Shown: positions 53,793 to 63,066, counted from the first letter of the stretch. The stretch: DNA of 64,000 nucleotides from Oryzomonas sp. (GCA_031292255.1 JARLHN010000021.1:1-64000); one strand, 5' to 3'. The notes: generated by a model from the sequence alone, not told the origin. Numbers and translations are program-made.

Positions 53793-55187
53793 ATGGCCTT
53801 GAACAAGAAGATCGCACTCCCCATGGTCATTCTGGTCCTTGCCGTCGTCGTTGCCAGTTGGCTTTACAGAAGCGGCAAGATGAGCAAGGTGAGCGGCTGG
53901 TTCAAAAGCGACGGCACCGCCAAACAGGAACTGAGCGCCAAACCGGTCTACACCTGCCCCATGCACCCCTTCATCATCAAGGACAAGCCGGGGGTCTGCC
54001 CGATCTGCGGCATGGAGCTGATCAAGAAGCTTAACGACGCCCAGACCGCTGCACCCCAGACGCCGGAGCAGAAGCAGCAGGCCGCGATGCTCGGCCATGT
54101 TGCCCTTTCGCCGACCCAGCGGGTGATGGCCAATGTTGCCACGGCCGAGGCAAGGCAGGAGGACCTGAACAGGGAGATCAACGCCGTGGGCATCGTCCAG
54201 TACGACCAGTCGCGCCAGGCCAAGGTAACTGCCTGGATCGCCGGACGCATCGACAAACTGCACGTCAGCGCGGTCGGCGACTACGTCGGCAGGAACAGGC
54301 CGGTGGCCGAGGTCTATTCGCCCGACCTCCTGGCCTCTCAACAGGAATACCTGCTGGCAATCAAAAGCCGCGAACAACTGAAGGACTCGCCGATCCCCTC
54401 CATCGCCCAAAACGGCGAGGGGTTGGTGCAGTCGGCCAAACAGCGCCTGATGCTCTTCGGGGTCAAGGAGAGCCAGATCGCTCAATTGGAGAAGGCCGGC
54501 AAACCCAACATCCGCCTGCCGATCTACACCCCACTGTCGGGCGTGGTCATCGAAAAGATGGTCCAGCAGGGGCAGTACGTCAACACGGGCGACGTATTGT
54601 TCAACATCGCCGACCTCTCCCGGGTATGGGTCGAGATCGAGGTCTACGAAAACGAATTCCCCAACATAAGGATCGGGCAACGGGTGGAGATCCAGTCCCA
54701 GTCTTTCCCCGGCAAGCCCTTCAGCGGCCGGATCGCCTTCATCTATCCCTTTCTCGACCCCAAGACCAGGACGGTCAAGGCGCGTGTGGAGATGGCCAAC
54801 CCCGGTTTGAAGCTCAAACCGGACATGTTCGTACGGGCGTCGGTCAAGGTAGCGTTGGGCAAAACCATCGTAGTGCCGGTCACGGCGGTGATGGATACCG
54901 GCAAGCGCCAAGTGGCCTGGGTCGAGACCTCGCCCGGCATGTTCGAGCCGCGGGACGTGCAGCTCGGCCAGCGCACCGACGACAGGGTGCAGGTCCTGTC
55001 CGGCCTGAAACCTGGGGACAAAGTGGCGGTCTCCGGCGCCTACCTGATCGACTCGGAATCCCAGCTCAAGGGAGGCGGCGGCCATGAAAACATGCCCGGC
55101 ATGAAGATGGACGGGCAGAAGCCCGCGCCGGCGGCACCGGCTCCGGCCAAGAAGGATACGCTGAAGATGGATGATATGAAGATGTAG
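53793..55187 (+). CDS. cusB: periplasmic adaptor of the copper/silver efflux pump
   Basis: The 464-residue membrane-fusion protein has an N-terminal anchor (IALPMVILVLAVVVASWLY). A heavy-metal-binding domain, YTCPMHPFIIKDKPGVCPIC-GMEL, occupies residues 53-76. The hairpin/lipoyl and beta-barrel domains follow (GRIDKLHVSAVGDYVGRNRP; YTPLSGVVIEKMVQQGQYV). The C-terminal tail is rich in Met, Lys and His (ENMPGMKMDGQ...MDDMKM). It links CusA to CusC and passes Cu+/Ag+ to the pump. ATG 53793 has AAAGGTG in front and is preferred to the GTG at 53784. Confidence 0.88.
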   Translation: MALNKKIALPMVILVLAVVVASWLYRSGKMSKVSGWFKSDGTAKQELSAKPVYTCPMHPFIIKDKPGVCPICGMELIKKLNDAQTAAPQTPEQKQQAAMLGHVALSPTQRVMANVATAEARQEDLNREINAVGIVQYDQSRQAKVTAWIAGRIDKLHVSAVGDYVGRNRPVAEVYSPDLLASQQEYLLAIKSREQLKDSPIPSIAQNGEGLVQSAKQRLMLFGVKESQIAQLEKAGKPNIRLPIYTPLSGVVIEKMVQQGQYVNTGDVLFNIADLSRVWVEIEVYENEFPNIRIGQRVEIQSQSFPGKPFSGRIAFIYPFLDPKTRTVKARVEMANPGLKLKPDMFVRASVKVALGKTIVVPVTAVMDTGKRQVAWVETSPGMFEPRDVQLGQRTDDRVQVLSGLKPGDKVAVSGAYLIDSESQLKGGGGHENMPGMKMDGQKPAPAAPAPAKKDTLKMDDMKM

Positions 55188-55190
55188 GAT

Positions 55191-55284
55191 TCCACCCCCC
55201 AACCCCCTCCTTATCAAGGAGGGGGAGCGCAAAAATCCCCATGAGACATCTCCCCTCCTGGATTAGGAGGGGTCGGGGGTGGTT
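55191..55284. repeat. CCCCTCC palindromes between cusB and cusA
   Basis: CCCCCTCCTTATCAAGGAGG and CCCCTCCTGGATTAGGAGGG, 50 bp apart, form two hairpins in the 112-bp spacer. They are of the same type as the repeats at 53600 and 18365. Confidence 0.7.
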
Positions 55285-55299
55285 GAAAGGTTTGGCCCC

Positions 55300-58200
55300 A
55301 TGATAGAGAGAATCATCGAATACTCCGCCAGGAACCGCGTCATCGTCCTGATGATTTTTGCCCTGATCATCGCCGCCGGGGTCTGGTCGGTCTATAAGAC
55401 CCCGGTGGATGCCATCCCGGACCTGTCCGACAACCAGGTGATCGTGTTCACCGACTATCCCGGCCGTTCGCCCCAGGTGGTGGAGGACCAGGTCACCTAT
55501 CCCCTGGCGGTCAACCTGCAAGGCCTGCCCCAGGTCAAGGCCGTGCGCGCCTCGTCGGCCTTCGGCTTCTCCATGATCTACGTGATTTTCGAGGATAAGG
55601 CCGACATTTACTGGGCCCGCACCCGTGTCCTGGAGCGCCTTAACTACGCCGCATCCCTGCTCCCCCCCGGCGTGGTGCCGACCCTCGGCCCGGACGGCAC
55701 CGGCGTTGGGCATGTGTTCTGGTACACCATCGAGGGCAAGGGATACGACCTGGAGCAACTCCGGACACTTCAGGACTGGTTCGTGCGCTACCAGTTGAAC
55801 ACCGTGCAGGGTGTGGCCGAGGTGGCCTCCATAGGCGGCATGGTGCGGGAGTACCAGATCGACCTGGACCCCAACAAGCTTCTTGCCTACAACATCAAGG
55901 TGAGCCAGGTGATGGAGGCGGTCAAACGTTCCAACAACGACGTCGGGGGGAGGCTGATAGAGCAGGCCGACGCCGAATACCTGATCCGCGGCCAGGGGTA
56001 CGTGAAGTCCGGGACCGACCTGGAGAACGTCGTGGTGGGCGCGGACATGCGCGGCACGCCGATCTACGTCAGGAACCTGGGCACGGTCCAGATGGGGGGT
56101 GCCATCCGGCGCGGCCTTCTGGACATGAACGGCGAGGGGGAGGCCGTGGGCGGCATCGTGGTGATGCGCTACGGCGAGAACGCCAAGGATGTCATCGACC
56201 GGGTCAAGGTCAAGATCAAGGACCTGGAGAAGGGGTTGCCGCCGGGCGTGAAGATCATGGTCTCCTATGACCGCTCCGACCTGATCGAACGGGCCATCGA
56301 CACCTTGAAACATAACCTGGTGGAGGAATCGGTCGTTGTCTCGCTGGTGATTCTGGTGTTCCTGCTCCACTTCCAGAGCGCCCTGGTGATTGTGCTGACC
56401 CTGCCTATCTCGGTGCTGATCGCCTTCATCACCATGAAGCTGATGGGGGTCACCTCCAACATCATGTCGTTAGGGGGCATCGCCATCGCCATCGGCGTGC
56501 TGGTGGACGCCGGGGTGATCATGGTGGAGAACTGCTATCGCCACCTGTCGGAGATGCCGCCGGAAGAACGCAAGGAAAAGCAGTTGGAGGTGATCATCAC
56601 CAGTGCCAAGCAGGTCGGCCGGGCGATCTTCTTCTCCCTGGCGATCATCGTGCTCTCCTTTGTGCCGGTCTTCATGCTTGAGGGACAGGAGGGGAAGCTG
56701 TTTCATCCATTGGCCTTCACCAAGACCTTCTCCATGATGGGCTCGGCCATGATCGCCATCACCTTGGTGCCGGTACTGATGTACTACTTAATGCGGGGCA
56801 AGATGCCGCCGGAAAGTTCCAACCCGGTGTCCACCTTCTTCATAAAATTATATTCGCCGGTCATCCACTGGGTGCTGGTTTGGAAAAAGACCACTATTGC
56901 ACTGAATATCGTGGCCCTGTTGATTGCCGTGCCGCTCTTCATGCACTTGGGCAGCGAGTTCATGCCGCCTCTGGATGAGGGTTCGCTGCTTTACATGCCG
57001 GTCACCCTGCCCAACGTTTCCATTACCGAGGCCAAGCGACTGATACAGATGCAGGATACGATCATCAAGAGCGTGCCCGAGGTTGAGCATGTTCTCGGCA
57101 AGGTAGGCCGGGCCGAAACCTCCACCGATCCGGCGCCGGTCTCCATGTTCGAGACCATCATTATCCTCAAACCCAAAGACAAATGGCGACCAGGCATAAA
57201 AAAGGCCGACATCGTGGCCGAACTGGACAGCAAGCTGCAACAGATCGGCGTGCGCAACGGCTGGACCCAACCGATCATCAACCGCATCAATATGCTCTCC
57301 ACCGGGGTGCGCACCGACCTGGGCGTCAAGATCTTTGGAAATGACCTGAACGTGCTTAAAGATCTCGCGATTCAGACCGAGGCGATCTTGAAACCGATCA
57401 AGGGCGCAGCCGACGTGGTAGCTGAACGTGTCACCGGCGGCAACTACATCGACATCGACATCGATCGTGAGGCGGCCGCCCGTTATGGCGTTAATGTTGG
57501 CGACATCCAGGATGTCATCGAGACCGCCCTGGGGGGCGCAATGCTGTCCACCACGGTTGAAGGGAGGAACCGCTTCCCGATCCGCATCCGCTACCTGCGC
57601 GACTACCGCGACAATATTCCGGCCATCCGCAGGATCCTGGTGGCTGGTACGGAGGGTGCCCAGGTGCCGCTCTCACTGGTGACGAAGCTGAAAATATCCA
57701 CCGGCGCACCGGAGATCAACAGCGAAGGGGGACTCCTGCGTTCGCTGGTTTTTCTTAACGTCCGTGGCCGGGACATGGGTGGCTTTGTGACCGAGGCCAA
57801 ACAGGTCCTGGAGAAGCAGCTCAAGCTGCCGCCGGGCTACTACGTGGCCTGGTCGGGGCAATGGGAGAACCAGATCCGCGCCAAGGCCCGCCTGCAGATA
57901 CTGGTACCGATAGGAATAGTGATCATCTTCATCCTGCTCTACTTCACCTTCCATTCGGCCTTGGAGGCCAGCATGGTCATGCTCTCGGTCCCCTTTGCCC
58001 TGATAGGCGGAGTCTACCTGGTTTCCGCCCTGGGCTACAACCTCTCGGTTGCGGTATGGGTGGGCTTCATCGCCCTGTACGGCATCGCCGTGGAAACCGG
58101 GGTGGTGATGGTCATCTATCTCCATGAAGCCCTGGACAGGAAGCTGATCAACGGCCCCTGTACGGAGCAAGACATCTACGACGCCACCTTCGAGGGTGCC

Positions 58201-58437
58201 GTGCTGCGGTTGCGGCCCAAGCTGATGACCGTGGCCGTTGCCCTCCTGGGCCTGGTGCCGATCATGTGGTCCACCGGCACGGGGGCCGATGTGATGAAAC
58301 CGATTGCCGCCCCCATGATCGGCGGCATGATCTCTTCGGCGGTGCACGTACTGATCATGACGCCGGTGATCTTCGTGCTGATGAAAAAACGGGAGTTGAG
58401 GAAGGGGACCTTGAAGTATTCGGGGATGAAACACTAA
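55300..58437 (+). CDS. cusA: RND copper/silver efflux pump
   Basis: The 1045-residue heavy-metal RND transporter has twelve expected helices and two large periplasmic loops (residues about 35-335 and 560-860). Three methionines known to line the CusA metal path are present and correctly spaced: LLYMP (Met566), APVSMFE (Met616) and RINMLSTG (Met665), 50 and 49 residues apart as in E. coli CusA. This favours Cu+/Ag+ over Zn/Co. The proton-relay helix reads GVLVDAGVIMVENCYRHL. ATG 55300 follows AAAGG; the frame extends to a GTG at 55279. It is the last pump gene of cusCBA. Confidence 0.9.
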   Translation: MIERIIEYSARNRVIVLMIFALIIAAGVWSVYKTPVDAIPDLSDNQVIVFTDYPGRSPQVVEDQVTYPLAVNLQGLPQVKAVRASSAFGFSMIYVIFEDKADIYWARTRVLERLNYAASLLPPGVVPTLGPDGTGVGHVFWYTIEGKGYDLEQLRTLQDWFVRYQLNTVQGVAEVASIGGMVREYQIDLDPNKLLAYNIKVSQVMEAVKRSNNDVGGRLIEQADAEYLIRGQGYVKSGTDLENVVVGADMRGTPIYVRNLGTVQMGGAIRRGLLDMNGEGEAVGGIVVMRYGENAKDVIDRVKVKIKDLEKGLPPGVKIMVSYDRSDLIERAIDTLKHNLVEESVVVSLVILVFLLHFQSALVIVLTLPISVLIAFITMKLMGVTSNIMSLGGIAIAIGVLVDAGVIMVENCYRHLSEMPPEERKEKQLEVIITSAKQVGRAIFFSLAIIVLSFVPVFMLEGQEGKLFHPLAFTKTFSMMGSAMIAITLVPVLMYYLMRGKMPPESSNPVSTFFIKLYSPVIHWVLVWKKTTIALNIVALLIAVPLFMHLGSEFMPPLDEGSLLYMPVTLPNVSITEAKRLIQMQDTIIKSVPEVEHVLGKVGRAETSTDPAPVSMFETIIILKPKDKWRPGIKKADIVAELDSKLQQIGVRNGWTQPIINRINMLSTGVRTDLGVKIFGNDLNVLKDLAIQTEAILKPIKGAADVVAERVTGGNYIDIDIDREAAARYGVNVGDIQDVIETALGGAMLSTTVEGRNRFPIRIRYLRDYRDNIPAIRRILVAGTEGAQVPLSLVTKLKISTGAPEINSEGGLLRSLVFLNVRGRDMGGFVTEAKQVLEKQLKLPPGYYVAWSGQWENQIRAKARLQILVPIGIVIIFILLYFTFHSALEASMVMLSVPFALIGGVYLVSALGYNLSVAVWVGFIALYGIAVETGVVMVIYLHEALDRKLINGPCTEQDIYDATFEGAVLRLRPKLMTVAVALLGLVPIMWSTGTGADVMKPIAAPMIGGMISSAVHVLIMTPVIFVLMKKRELRKGTLKYSGMKH

Positions 58438-58439
58438 AC

Positions 58440-58556
58440 GGGCGCGCCTTTTCCGCGATATCTGCGTCAGGCTTCGCCGTGCTCTTGTGCGGCGTAGCGC
58501 TGCTACGCCTCCGCGGCACGGCTTGCCTTCCTTGATCTCACGAAAAAATCGCACCC
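58440..58556. repeat. 117-bp palindromic repeat after cusA
   Basis: The arms GGGCGCGCCTTTTCCGCGAT and, read from the right, GGGTGCGATTTTTTCGTGAG continue into GGCTTCGCCGTGC / GGCAAGCCGTGC. They meet at the central hairpin GGCGTAGC-GCT-GCTACGCC. The core is shared with the repeats at 5242, 15014, 27119 and 60204. Confidence 0.75.
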
Positions 58557-58604
58557 GATAGGGTCCACCCGGCAAAGCCGGGAAACATAAAAAGGAGAAT
58601 AACT

Positions 58605-59078
58605 ATGAAGAAACTGGCACTGATTATCGCGGCAACGACACTGGCCCTTTCGGCCCCGGCGGCATTCGCGGCCGACAATGAAGGTCATGACCACGGCTCC
58701 ATGGACATGGGGCACGGCGACCATTCCATGATGTCCATGGGTAAAGTGGCCCATGAAGAGGTCGTGGACGGAATCAAGGCAACCTTCAATGTCATCGACA
58801 TCCAGCATAAGATGAAGGAGATGGGAATGAAGGAAACTCATCATATCATGGTGATGTTCACAGACGCCAGGACGGGAAAAATGATGAGCGGCGGTATAGT
58901 AAAGATCAAGGTCATGGGGCCGGATAAATCCGAACAGGTCAAGGACCTGATGGGCATGGAAGGGGGATTCGGTTCCGATTTCACCCTGCCGAAGAAGGGC
59001 AAATACGGCGTGTTGTGCAAATTCAAGCTGGCGGACGGCAAGGTACGCAACGCCAAGTTCTGGTATACGGTGAAATAG
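58605..59078 (+). CDS. Met/His-rich periplasmic protein, probable Cu/Ag binder
   Basis: The 157-residue precursor has a Sec signal peptide (MKKLALIIAATTLALSAPAAFA). The mature N-terminus is extremely rich in His and Met (EGHDHGSMDMGHGDHSMMSM), followed by a small beta-type domain (DGIKATFNVIDIQHKMKEMG ... GKYGVLCKFKLADGKVRNAKFW). Met/His clusters of this kind bind Cu+ or Ag+ in the periplasm. It lies directly behind cusCBA and could deliver metal to CusB, as CusF does in enterobacteria, although it shows no CusF OB-fold signature. GGAG precedes the ATG, and a strong terminator follows. Confidence 0.65.
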   Translation: MKKLALIIAATTLALSAPAAFAADNEGHDHGSMDMGHGDHSMMSMGKVAHEEVVDGIKATFNVIDIQHKMKEMGMKETHHIMVMFTDARTGKMMSGGIVKIKVMGPDKSEQVKDLMGMEGGFGSDFTLPKKGKYGVLCKFKLADGKVRNAKFWYTVK

Positions 59079-59103
59079 GTCTCAGCCAGACCGATGAGCC
59101 AAC

Positions 59104-59147
59104 GAGAACGGGCAGCAAATATGTATCATATTTGCTGCCCGTTCTCG
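59104..59147 (+). terminator. terminator of the cus operon
   Basis: A 19-bp stem (GAGAACGGGCAGCAAATAT / ATATTTGCTGCCCGTTCTC) with a 5-6-base loop lies 25 bp after the stop. It is followed by only a short T stretch (GTTTCC). Confidence 0.75.
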
Positions 59148-59246
59148 TTTCCGTTCCATGCCGTACTGCCGCCAAAATCATCTCTTGAATCATAATCAAT
59201 CCCTGCTATCATAGGGCAATCATGCTGTCCGACCGGGAGGTTTTGT

Positions 59247-60203
59247 ATGCGCTGTGCGTTACTGTCGTTTTCCCTGGTTCTGGCACTGCTCTCCGGCTGC
59301 GCCTTTGTCAATATGCCGCTGATCCCGCCCCCCAGTCCCCTGGCCGAACAGGTCCTGGAAGGGGACGGAGCCAAGAAGATCCTGCTGCTGGACATCAGCG
59401 GCACCATCTCGGAGGAAGAGAAGTCGGGCGGCTTGCTGGAACGCTCCTCCCCCTCGCTGGTGTCCGTGATCCGTGAATCGCTGCACAAGGCGGAGCAGGA
59501 CCGGGACATCGCCGGCGTCATCCTGCGCATCAACTCTCCGGGCGGCACCGTGACCGCCAGCGATATCATCCGCCACGACATCAACGTGTTCAGGCAACGC
59601 AAGAAGATCCCGGTGCTGGCCTGCATCGTGGGCACCGGCGCGTCGGGAGGTTATTACGTGGCCACGGCGGCCGACGAGATTACCGCCCACCCCACGGCCA
59701 TCACCGGCAGCATCGGCGTGATCCTGATGAAGTTCAACGTGGAAGGTTTGATGGGCAAGATCGGGGTCGAGGAGCAGACCGTCAAGTCAGGCGACAAGAA
59801 GGACATCATGTCCCCCTTCCGCAAGGCCACGCCGGAAGAGGTAAAGCTGGGCCAGGAGATCATCGACCAGCTCTATGGCCGTTTTCTGGATGTGATCATG
59901 GAGCGGCCCAAAAACAGCCTCTCGCGGGACGAACTGCGCAAGGTGTCCGACGGGCGGATCTACACCGCCGGCCAGGCGTTGCAGGCGAAACTGATCGACC
60001 GGATCGGTTACCTGGATGACGTCATTACCCAGATCCGTACAGCTGTAGGGGACGAGAAGGCGCGGGTGGTGAGCTATTACCGCCCCGGCAACTACAAGGG
60101 GAGCATCTATGCCGGCGCAGCCGAAAAGGCGGGGCTGGCCGGGGCGCTGAGCGGATTCGACGCAATTTCGGGGAGCAGTTTCATGTACCTCTGGCGCCCT
60201 TGA
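59247..60203 (+). CDS. sppA: signal peptide peptidase SppA
   Basis: The 318-residue single-domain (short-form) SppA has an N-terminal hydrophobic segment that ends in the lipobox-like LLSGC, so it may be lipid-anchored. VILRINSPGGTVTASDII near residue 91 shapes the substrate cleft. The catalytic Ser sits in IVGTGASGGYYVA near 131 and the Lys in VKSGDKKD near 183. It degrades leftover signal peptides in the membrane. GGGAGG precedes the ATG. A 123-bp palindromic element begins at the base right after its TGA. Confidence 0.88.
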   Translation: MRCALLSFSLVLALLSGCAFVNMPLIPPPSPLAEQVLEGDGAKKILLLDISGTISEEEKSGGLLERSSPSLVSVIRESLHKAEQDRDIAGVILRINSPGGTVTASDIIRHDINVFRQRKKIPVLACIVGTGASGGYYVATAADEITAHPTAITGSIGVILMKFNVEGLMGKIGVEEQTVKSGDKKDIMSPFRKATPEEVKLGQEIIDQLYGRFLDVIMERPKNSLSRDELRKVSDGRIYTAGQALQAKLIDRIGYLDDVITQIRTAVGDEKARVVSYYRPGNYKGSIYAGAAEKAGLAGALSGFDAISGSSFMYLWRP

Positions 60204-60326
60204 GAGGTTGTTGAAAAACAGCCATCAGGCCTTCGTCCTCGAACGCCCTTTCGTGCGGCGTAGCGCTGCTACGCCTCCTCACGGCCTTCTGCGGGTGCAA
60301 CGATCTGACTATTTTTGAACAACCTC
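60204..60326. repeat. 123-bp palindromic element between sppA and the amidotransferase
   Basis: Terminal inverted repeats are GAGGTTGTTGAAAAACAG (left) and GAGGTTGTTCAAAAATAG (right, other strand). The centre has GGCGTAGC-GCT-GCTACGCC. The element starts immediately after the sppA stop codon, and its right end encodes the last five residues and stop of the convergent amidotransferase. Confidence 0.82.
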
Positions 60327-61010
60327 GGCTTGCACCCTTGACACCAGCACGAAGTTCTCCAGCAGACGCCTGGCGGTCGGGCCATAGCTTTCCTCGGCCT
60401 GCCAGGCGGCCACCAGTTCATCGGCTCGCCCGCTGGTGGCCCGGCCCCAGGCGCACCAGGTGCGGATGATCTCCTCGGTCATCTCGGGATGGAACTGGAC
60501 ACCCCAAGCGCATGGCCCGATGCGAAAGGCCTGGTGCGGGCAGGCCGGCGAAGAGGCCAGCAAGACCCCTTCCGCGGGGATGTCGAAACTGTCGTGGTGC
60601 CACTGGAAGGTGGCGTAGCGGGAAGAAAGCCCTGCAAACAGGCGGTCCTCCCTTCCGGCATGTGTAAGCTCCACCTCCAGCATTCCCAGTTCTTCCCAGC
60701 GGTTCGCCACCACCTTGCCCCCCAGTGCTGCCGCCAGCAGTTGCCCCCCCAGGCAGATCCCCAGGTAGGGAACGCCATGTGCCACCGTTTCCCTGATGAG
60801 ACCCTTTACCTGGGCGAGAAAGGGATGGCGCCGGTCATCATTGGCGCACATGGCGCCCCCCAGGACGATCACCGCCGTCGTCTCCTCCAATGGGGGCAAT
60901 GGTTCGTCGCAATAGGGATGGCACACCCTGACCGGTATGCCCATGTCCAGGAGGTTCGTAGCAATGTTGCCCGGCGGGACCTCCGGGTCGTTCTGGATGA
61001 TGTGGAACAT
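60309..61010 (-). CDS. class I glutamine amidotransferase-like protein
   Basis: The 233-residue protein has the triad-type GATase1 fold: GGAMCANDD near residue 50 (oxyanion region), nucleophile Cys in YLGICLGGQLLAAALGG near 85, and WGVQFHPEM near 170 with the catalytic His and Glu. It is a stand-alone domain of the GMP synthase-like type, and its amination substrate is unknown. The C-terminal EVVQK comes from the adjoining repeat element, so the original end was altered. The polysaccharide deacetylase gene lies 12 bp upstream, followed by nhaA, all on the minus strand. Confidence 0.82.
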   Translation of the reverse strand: MFHIIQNDPEVPPGNIATNLLDMGIPVRVCHPYCDEPLPPLEETTAVIVLGGAMCANDDRRHPFLAQVKGLIRETVAHGVPYLGICLGGQLLAAALGGKVVANRWEELGMLEVELTHAGREDRLFAGLSSRYATFQWHHDSFDIPAEGVLLASSPACPHQAFRIGPCAWGVQFHPEMTEEIIRTWCAWGRATSGRADELVAAWQAEESYGPTARRLLENFVLVSRVQAEVVQK

Positions 61011-61021
61011 GCGAGAGCCCC

Positions 61022-61828
61022 CTATTTCAGCGGATAGTCGGACATGCGGACGAAACGGAAACCGCGTCGCCGCAGTTCCGGAACAGCGGCCATGATCCCC
61101 GCCCCGGTGCCGCTTTCAGGGTGGTTCATGTGGCAGATGACGATGTCACCGGGGCCGGCTTTCACGAGCGCCGCCTTTACCTGGGCCGCGCTGTAGGTCG
61201 CACCGGCGTCCCCCAGAATGCTGAAGCCGGCCACCTCGTGCCCCAGGGCATTGGATACCTCCACCGCAACCTCGTCGTAATAGGCTGTGCCGGAACGGTA
61301 GAGTTTCGGCCGTTTCCCGGTAAGCGCCTCGATCTTGCGGGCATTGCGCTCAATCTCCTCCACCAGTTCGCCCGCATCCTTCGTGCCCTGGATGCCGTAC
61401 ACCGACCGGCCGCTGATTGAGGCCGGCTTGTGCCACATGCCGTGGTTAGCTATCTCGAAAAGCGGGTTGGCGGACAATCGCCTGAACAGCTCGGGATTGG
61501 CGTCGATCCAGCGGGCATTGACGAAAAGCGTGGCAGCTATCCGTTCCCGCACCAGAAAATCCACCAGCCTGGCGTCAACTCCATTCCCTCTCGTGCCGCC
61601 ACAGGCGTCCAGGGTCAGGGCGACCACCTTCTCTCCCGTATCCAGGCGGGTACGCACGCCTCTGACCGTCTCGCCCCATTGAAGCGGTTTGCGGCCGCTA
61701 AAACGTGCCGTCAGCTGCTGTTTGAGACTATCGAGGGCGGTCGCGGGTTCCGATGCGAGCGCCGGCACGGCCGTCAACAGCAGGACCAACACAACCAGAA
61801 AAACCTTCCAGAACATTGATCGTGCCAT
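61022..61828 (-). CDS. secreted polysaccharide deacetylase (NodB domain)
   Basis: The 268-residue precursor has a signal peptide (FWKVFLVVLVLLLTAVPALA). The NodB homology domain contains VALTLDACGGTRGNG (motif 1, the DACGG variant), FEIANHGMWHKP with the His-x3-His metal ligands, and IVICHMNHPESGTG near the end. It should remove acetyl groups from a cell-wall or surface glycan in the periplasm. ATG 61828 has AGGAGG just upstream and is preferred to the ATG at 61846 that overlaps the nhaA stop. It lies between nhaA and the amidotransferase in one likely operon. Confidence 0.84.
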   Translation of the reverse strand: MARSMFWKVFLVVLVLLLTAVPALASEPATALDSLKQQLTARFSGRKPLQWGETVRGVRTRLDTGEKVVALTLDACGGTRGNGVDARLVDFLVRERIAATLFVNARWIDANPELFRRLSANPLFEIANHGMWHKPASISGRSVYGIQGTKDAGELVEEIERNARKIEALTGKRPKLYRSGTAYYDEVAVEVSNALGHEVAGFSILGDAGATYSAAQVKAALVKAGPGDIVICHMNHPESGTGAGIMAAVPELRRRGFRFVRMSDYPLK

Positions 61829-61842
61829 GATGCCTCCTTGCT

Positions 61843-62991
61843 TCATGTATGCCTCCTGACGCCCAGCAGTCGCGCGACAGCCATTCCGATCCCGGCCGCC
61901 GCGATGCTCAGCATGGCCCCCATCTTGGCGGCGCCCTGGAGAGCCGGATCGGTGAAGGCCTCTCCGGCCACGAACAACGCCACCGTAAAACCGGTACCGG
62001 CGATGATGCCGGCCACCAGGAGATCGATGCGGCGCATCCCCCGGGGAAGACCGAAACCGAGCTTGCTGGCCAGCAAGCCGAAACCGAAGATGCCCAGGGG
62101 CTTACCGAAGATCAGGGCAGCCAGTACCAGCCAGGTGGCGGTCCCCAAGCTGGAGAACCCGACCCCGGCATTGGCCAGACCGAACATGAACATCCCTACG
62201 TCCACCACCGCCTTCCACTCGTGTTCGAATTGGGACAGGGGGGAGCGGTCGGCGGGGTCCACCTCGAAGAGCCGCAAGGTCTCGCGGCGGTTGTGGGGCA
62301 GAAAGGGAACGATGAAGACCAGGGCCAGGGCGGGATGGAGATGGGCCTGATGCAGGCCGCTCCAGCTCAAGACGCCGCCGATAAGCACGGCGGGCCAGTA
62401 GCTGCGGACCTTCAGGCGGCGCAGACCGTAGGCGGCAAGCATCCCCAGGCCGGTCAACAACAGCCAGGCCGGCTTCACCGGAAGGGCGGGATCGGGGTAG
62501 AAGATGGCAATGATGGCCAGCCCGACCGCATCGTCGGCAACGGCCAGGAGCAGCAGGTAGGATACCGCCGGATGGGCCGCCCCGAAGATGGCGCGGGCTA
62601 CCAGCCAGGCCAGGGCAATATCGGTGGCGGTGGGGATGCCCCACCCGTTGCGCAGTTCAGGCCCCCCCATCAGGGCGTTCAATCCCAGGTAGACCGCCAC
62701 CGGGCCCAGCACACCGCCCAAGGTGCCCAAAAGCGGGTTGACGGCCCTGGAGGGCGGGTTGAGGCCGCCGCCCGGCAGGCAGCTCCGGGTTACCTCCACC
62801 GCCGCGATGCCGAAAAAGAACACCATGAACAGCTCGTTGGTAATGGCGTGAAACGAGAGCCCGCCCACGAGCGGCTGATTCAGAAAGGCATGATAACCGG
62901 CCGGGGCGAGGTTGGCCCATATAATGGCGATCAGCACGCCGCTGATCATCGGAACGGAGAATTCTAGGAGCAGGTTGATGCGTTGTTTCAT
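61843..62991 (-). CDS. nhaA: Na+/H+ antiporter NhaA
   Basis: The 382-residue inner-membrane protein has 11-12 hydrophobic segments. Landmarks are GWGIPTATDIALAWLVAR near residue 115 and the paired aspartates in LLLAVADDAVGLAIIAIFY near 150, which bind sodium. FGKPLGIFGFG and GTGFTVALFVAGEAF near 335 lie in the pH-sensing and transport core. It exchanges cytoplasmic Na+ or Li+ for protons. It is a normal-length NhaA and first of a three-gene minus-strand unit. No strong ribosome site is seen before the ATG. Confidence 0.9.
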   Translation of the reverse strand: MKQRINLLLEFSVPMISGVLIAIIWANLAPAGYHAFLNQPLVGGLSFHAITNELFMVFFFGIAAVEVTRSCLPGGGLNPPSRAVNPLLGTLGGVLGPVAVYLGLNALMGGPELRNGWGIPTATDIALAWLVARAIFGAAHPAVSYLLLLAVADDAVGLAIIAIFYPDPALPVKPAWLLLTGLGMLAAYGLRRLKVRSYWPAVLIGGVLSWSGLHQAHLHPALALVFIVPFLPHNRRETLRLFEVDPADRSPLSQFEHEWKAVVDVGMFMFGLANAGVGFSSLGTATWLVLAALIFGKPLGIFGFGLLASKLGFGLPRGMRRIDLLVAGIIAGTGFTVALFVAGEAFTDPALQGAAKMGAMLSIAAAGIGMAVARLLGVRRHT

Positions 62992-63066
62992 GGAATCGTC
63001 CGAAAGTTATTTTGCAGAGTGTAGCACCTTTGGGGCCCGGTGTGAAGCGGGGCCTTCTGTTTCTTG

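Noticed and set aside
52824..55232. An 802-codon open frame on the minus strand opposite cusC and cusB
   Set aside because: It is the complement of well-supported genes in a GC-rich region. The translation is low-complexity and runs through intergenic palindromes, with no recognisable domain.
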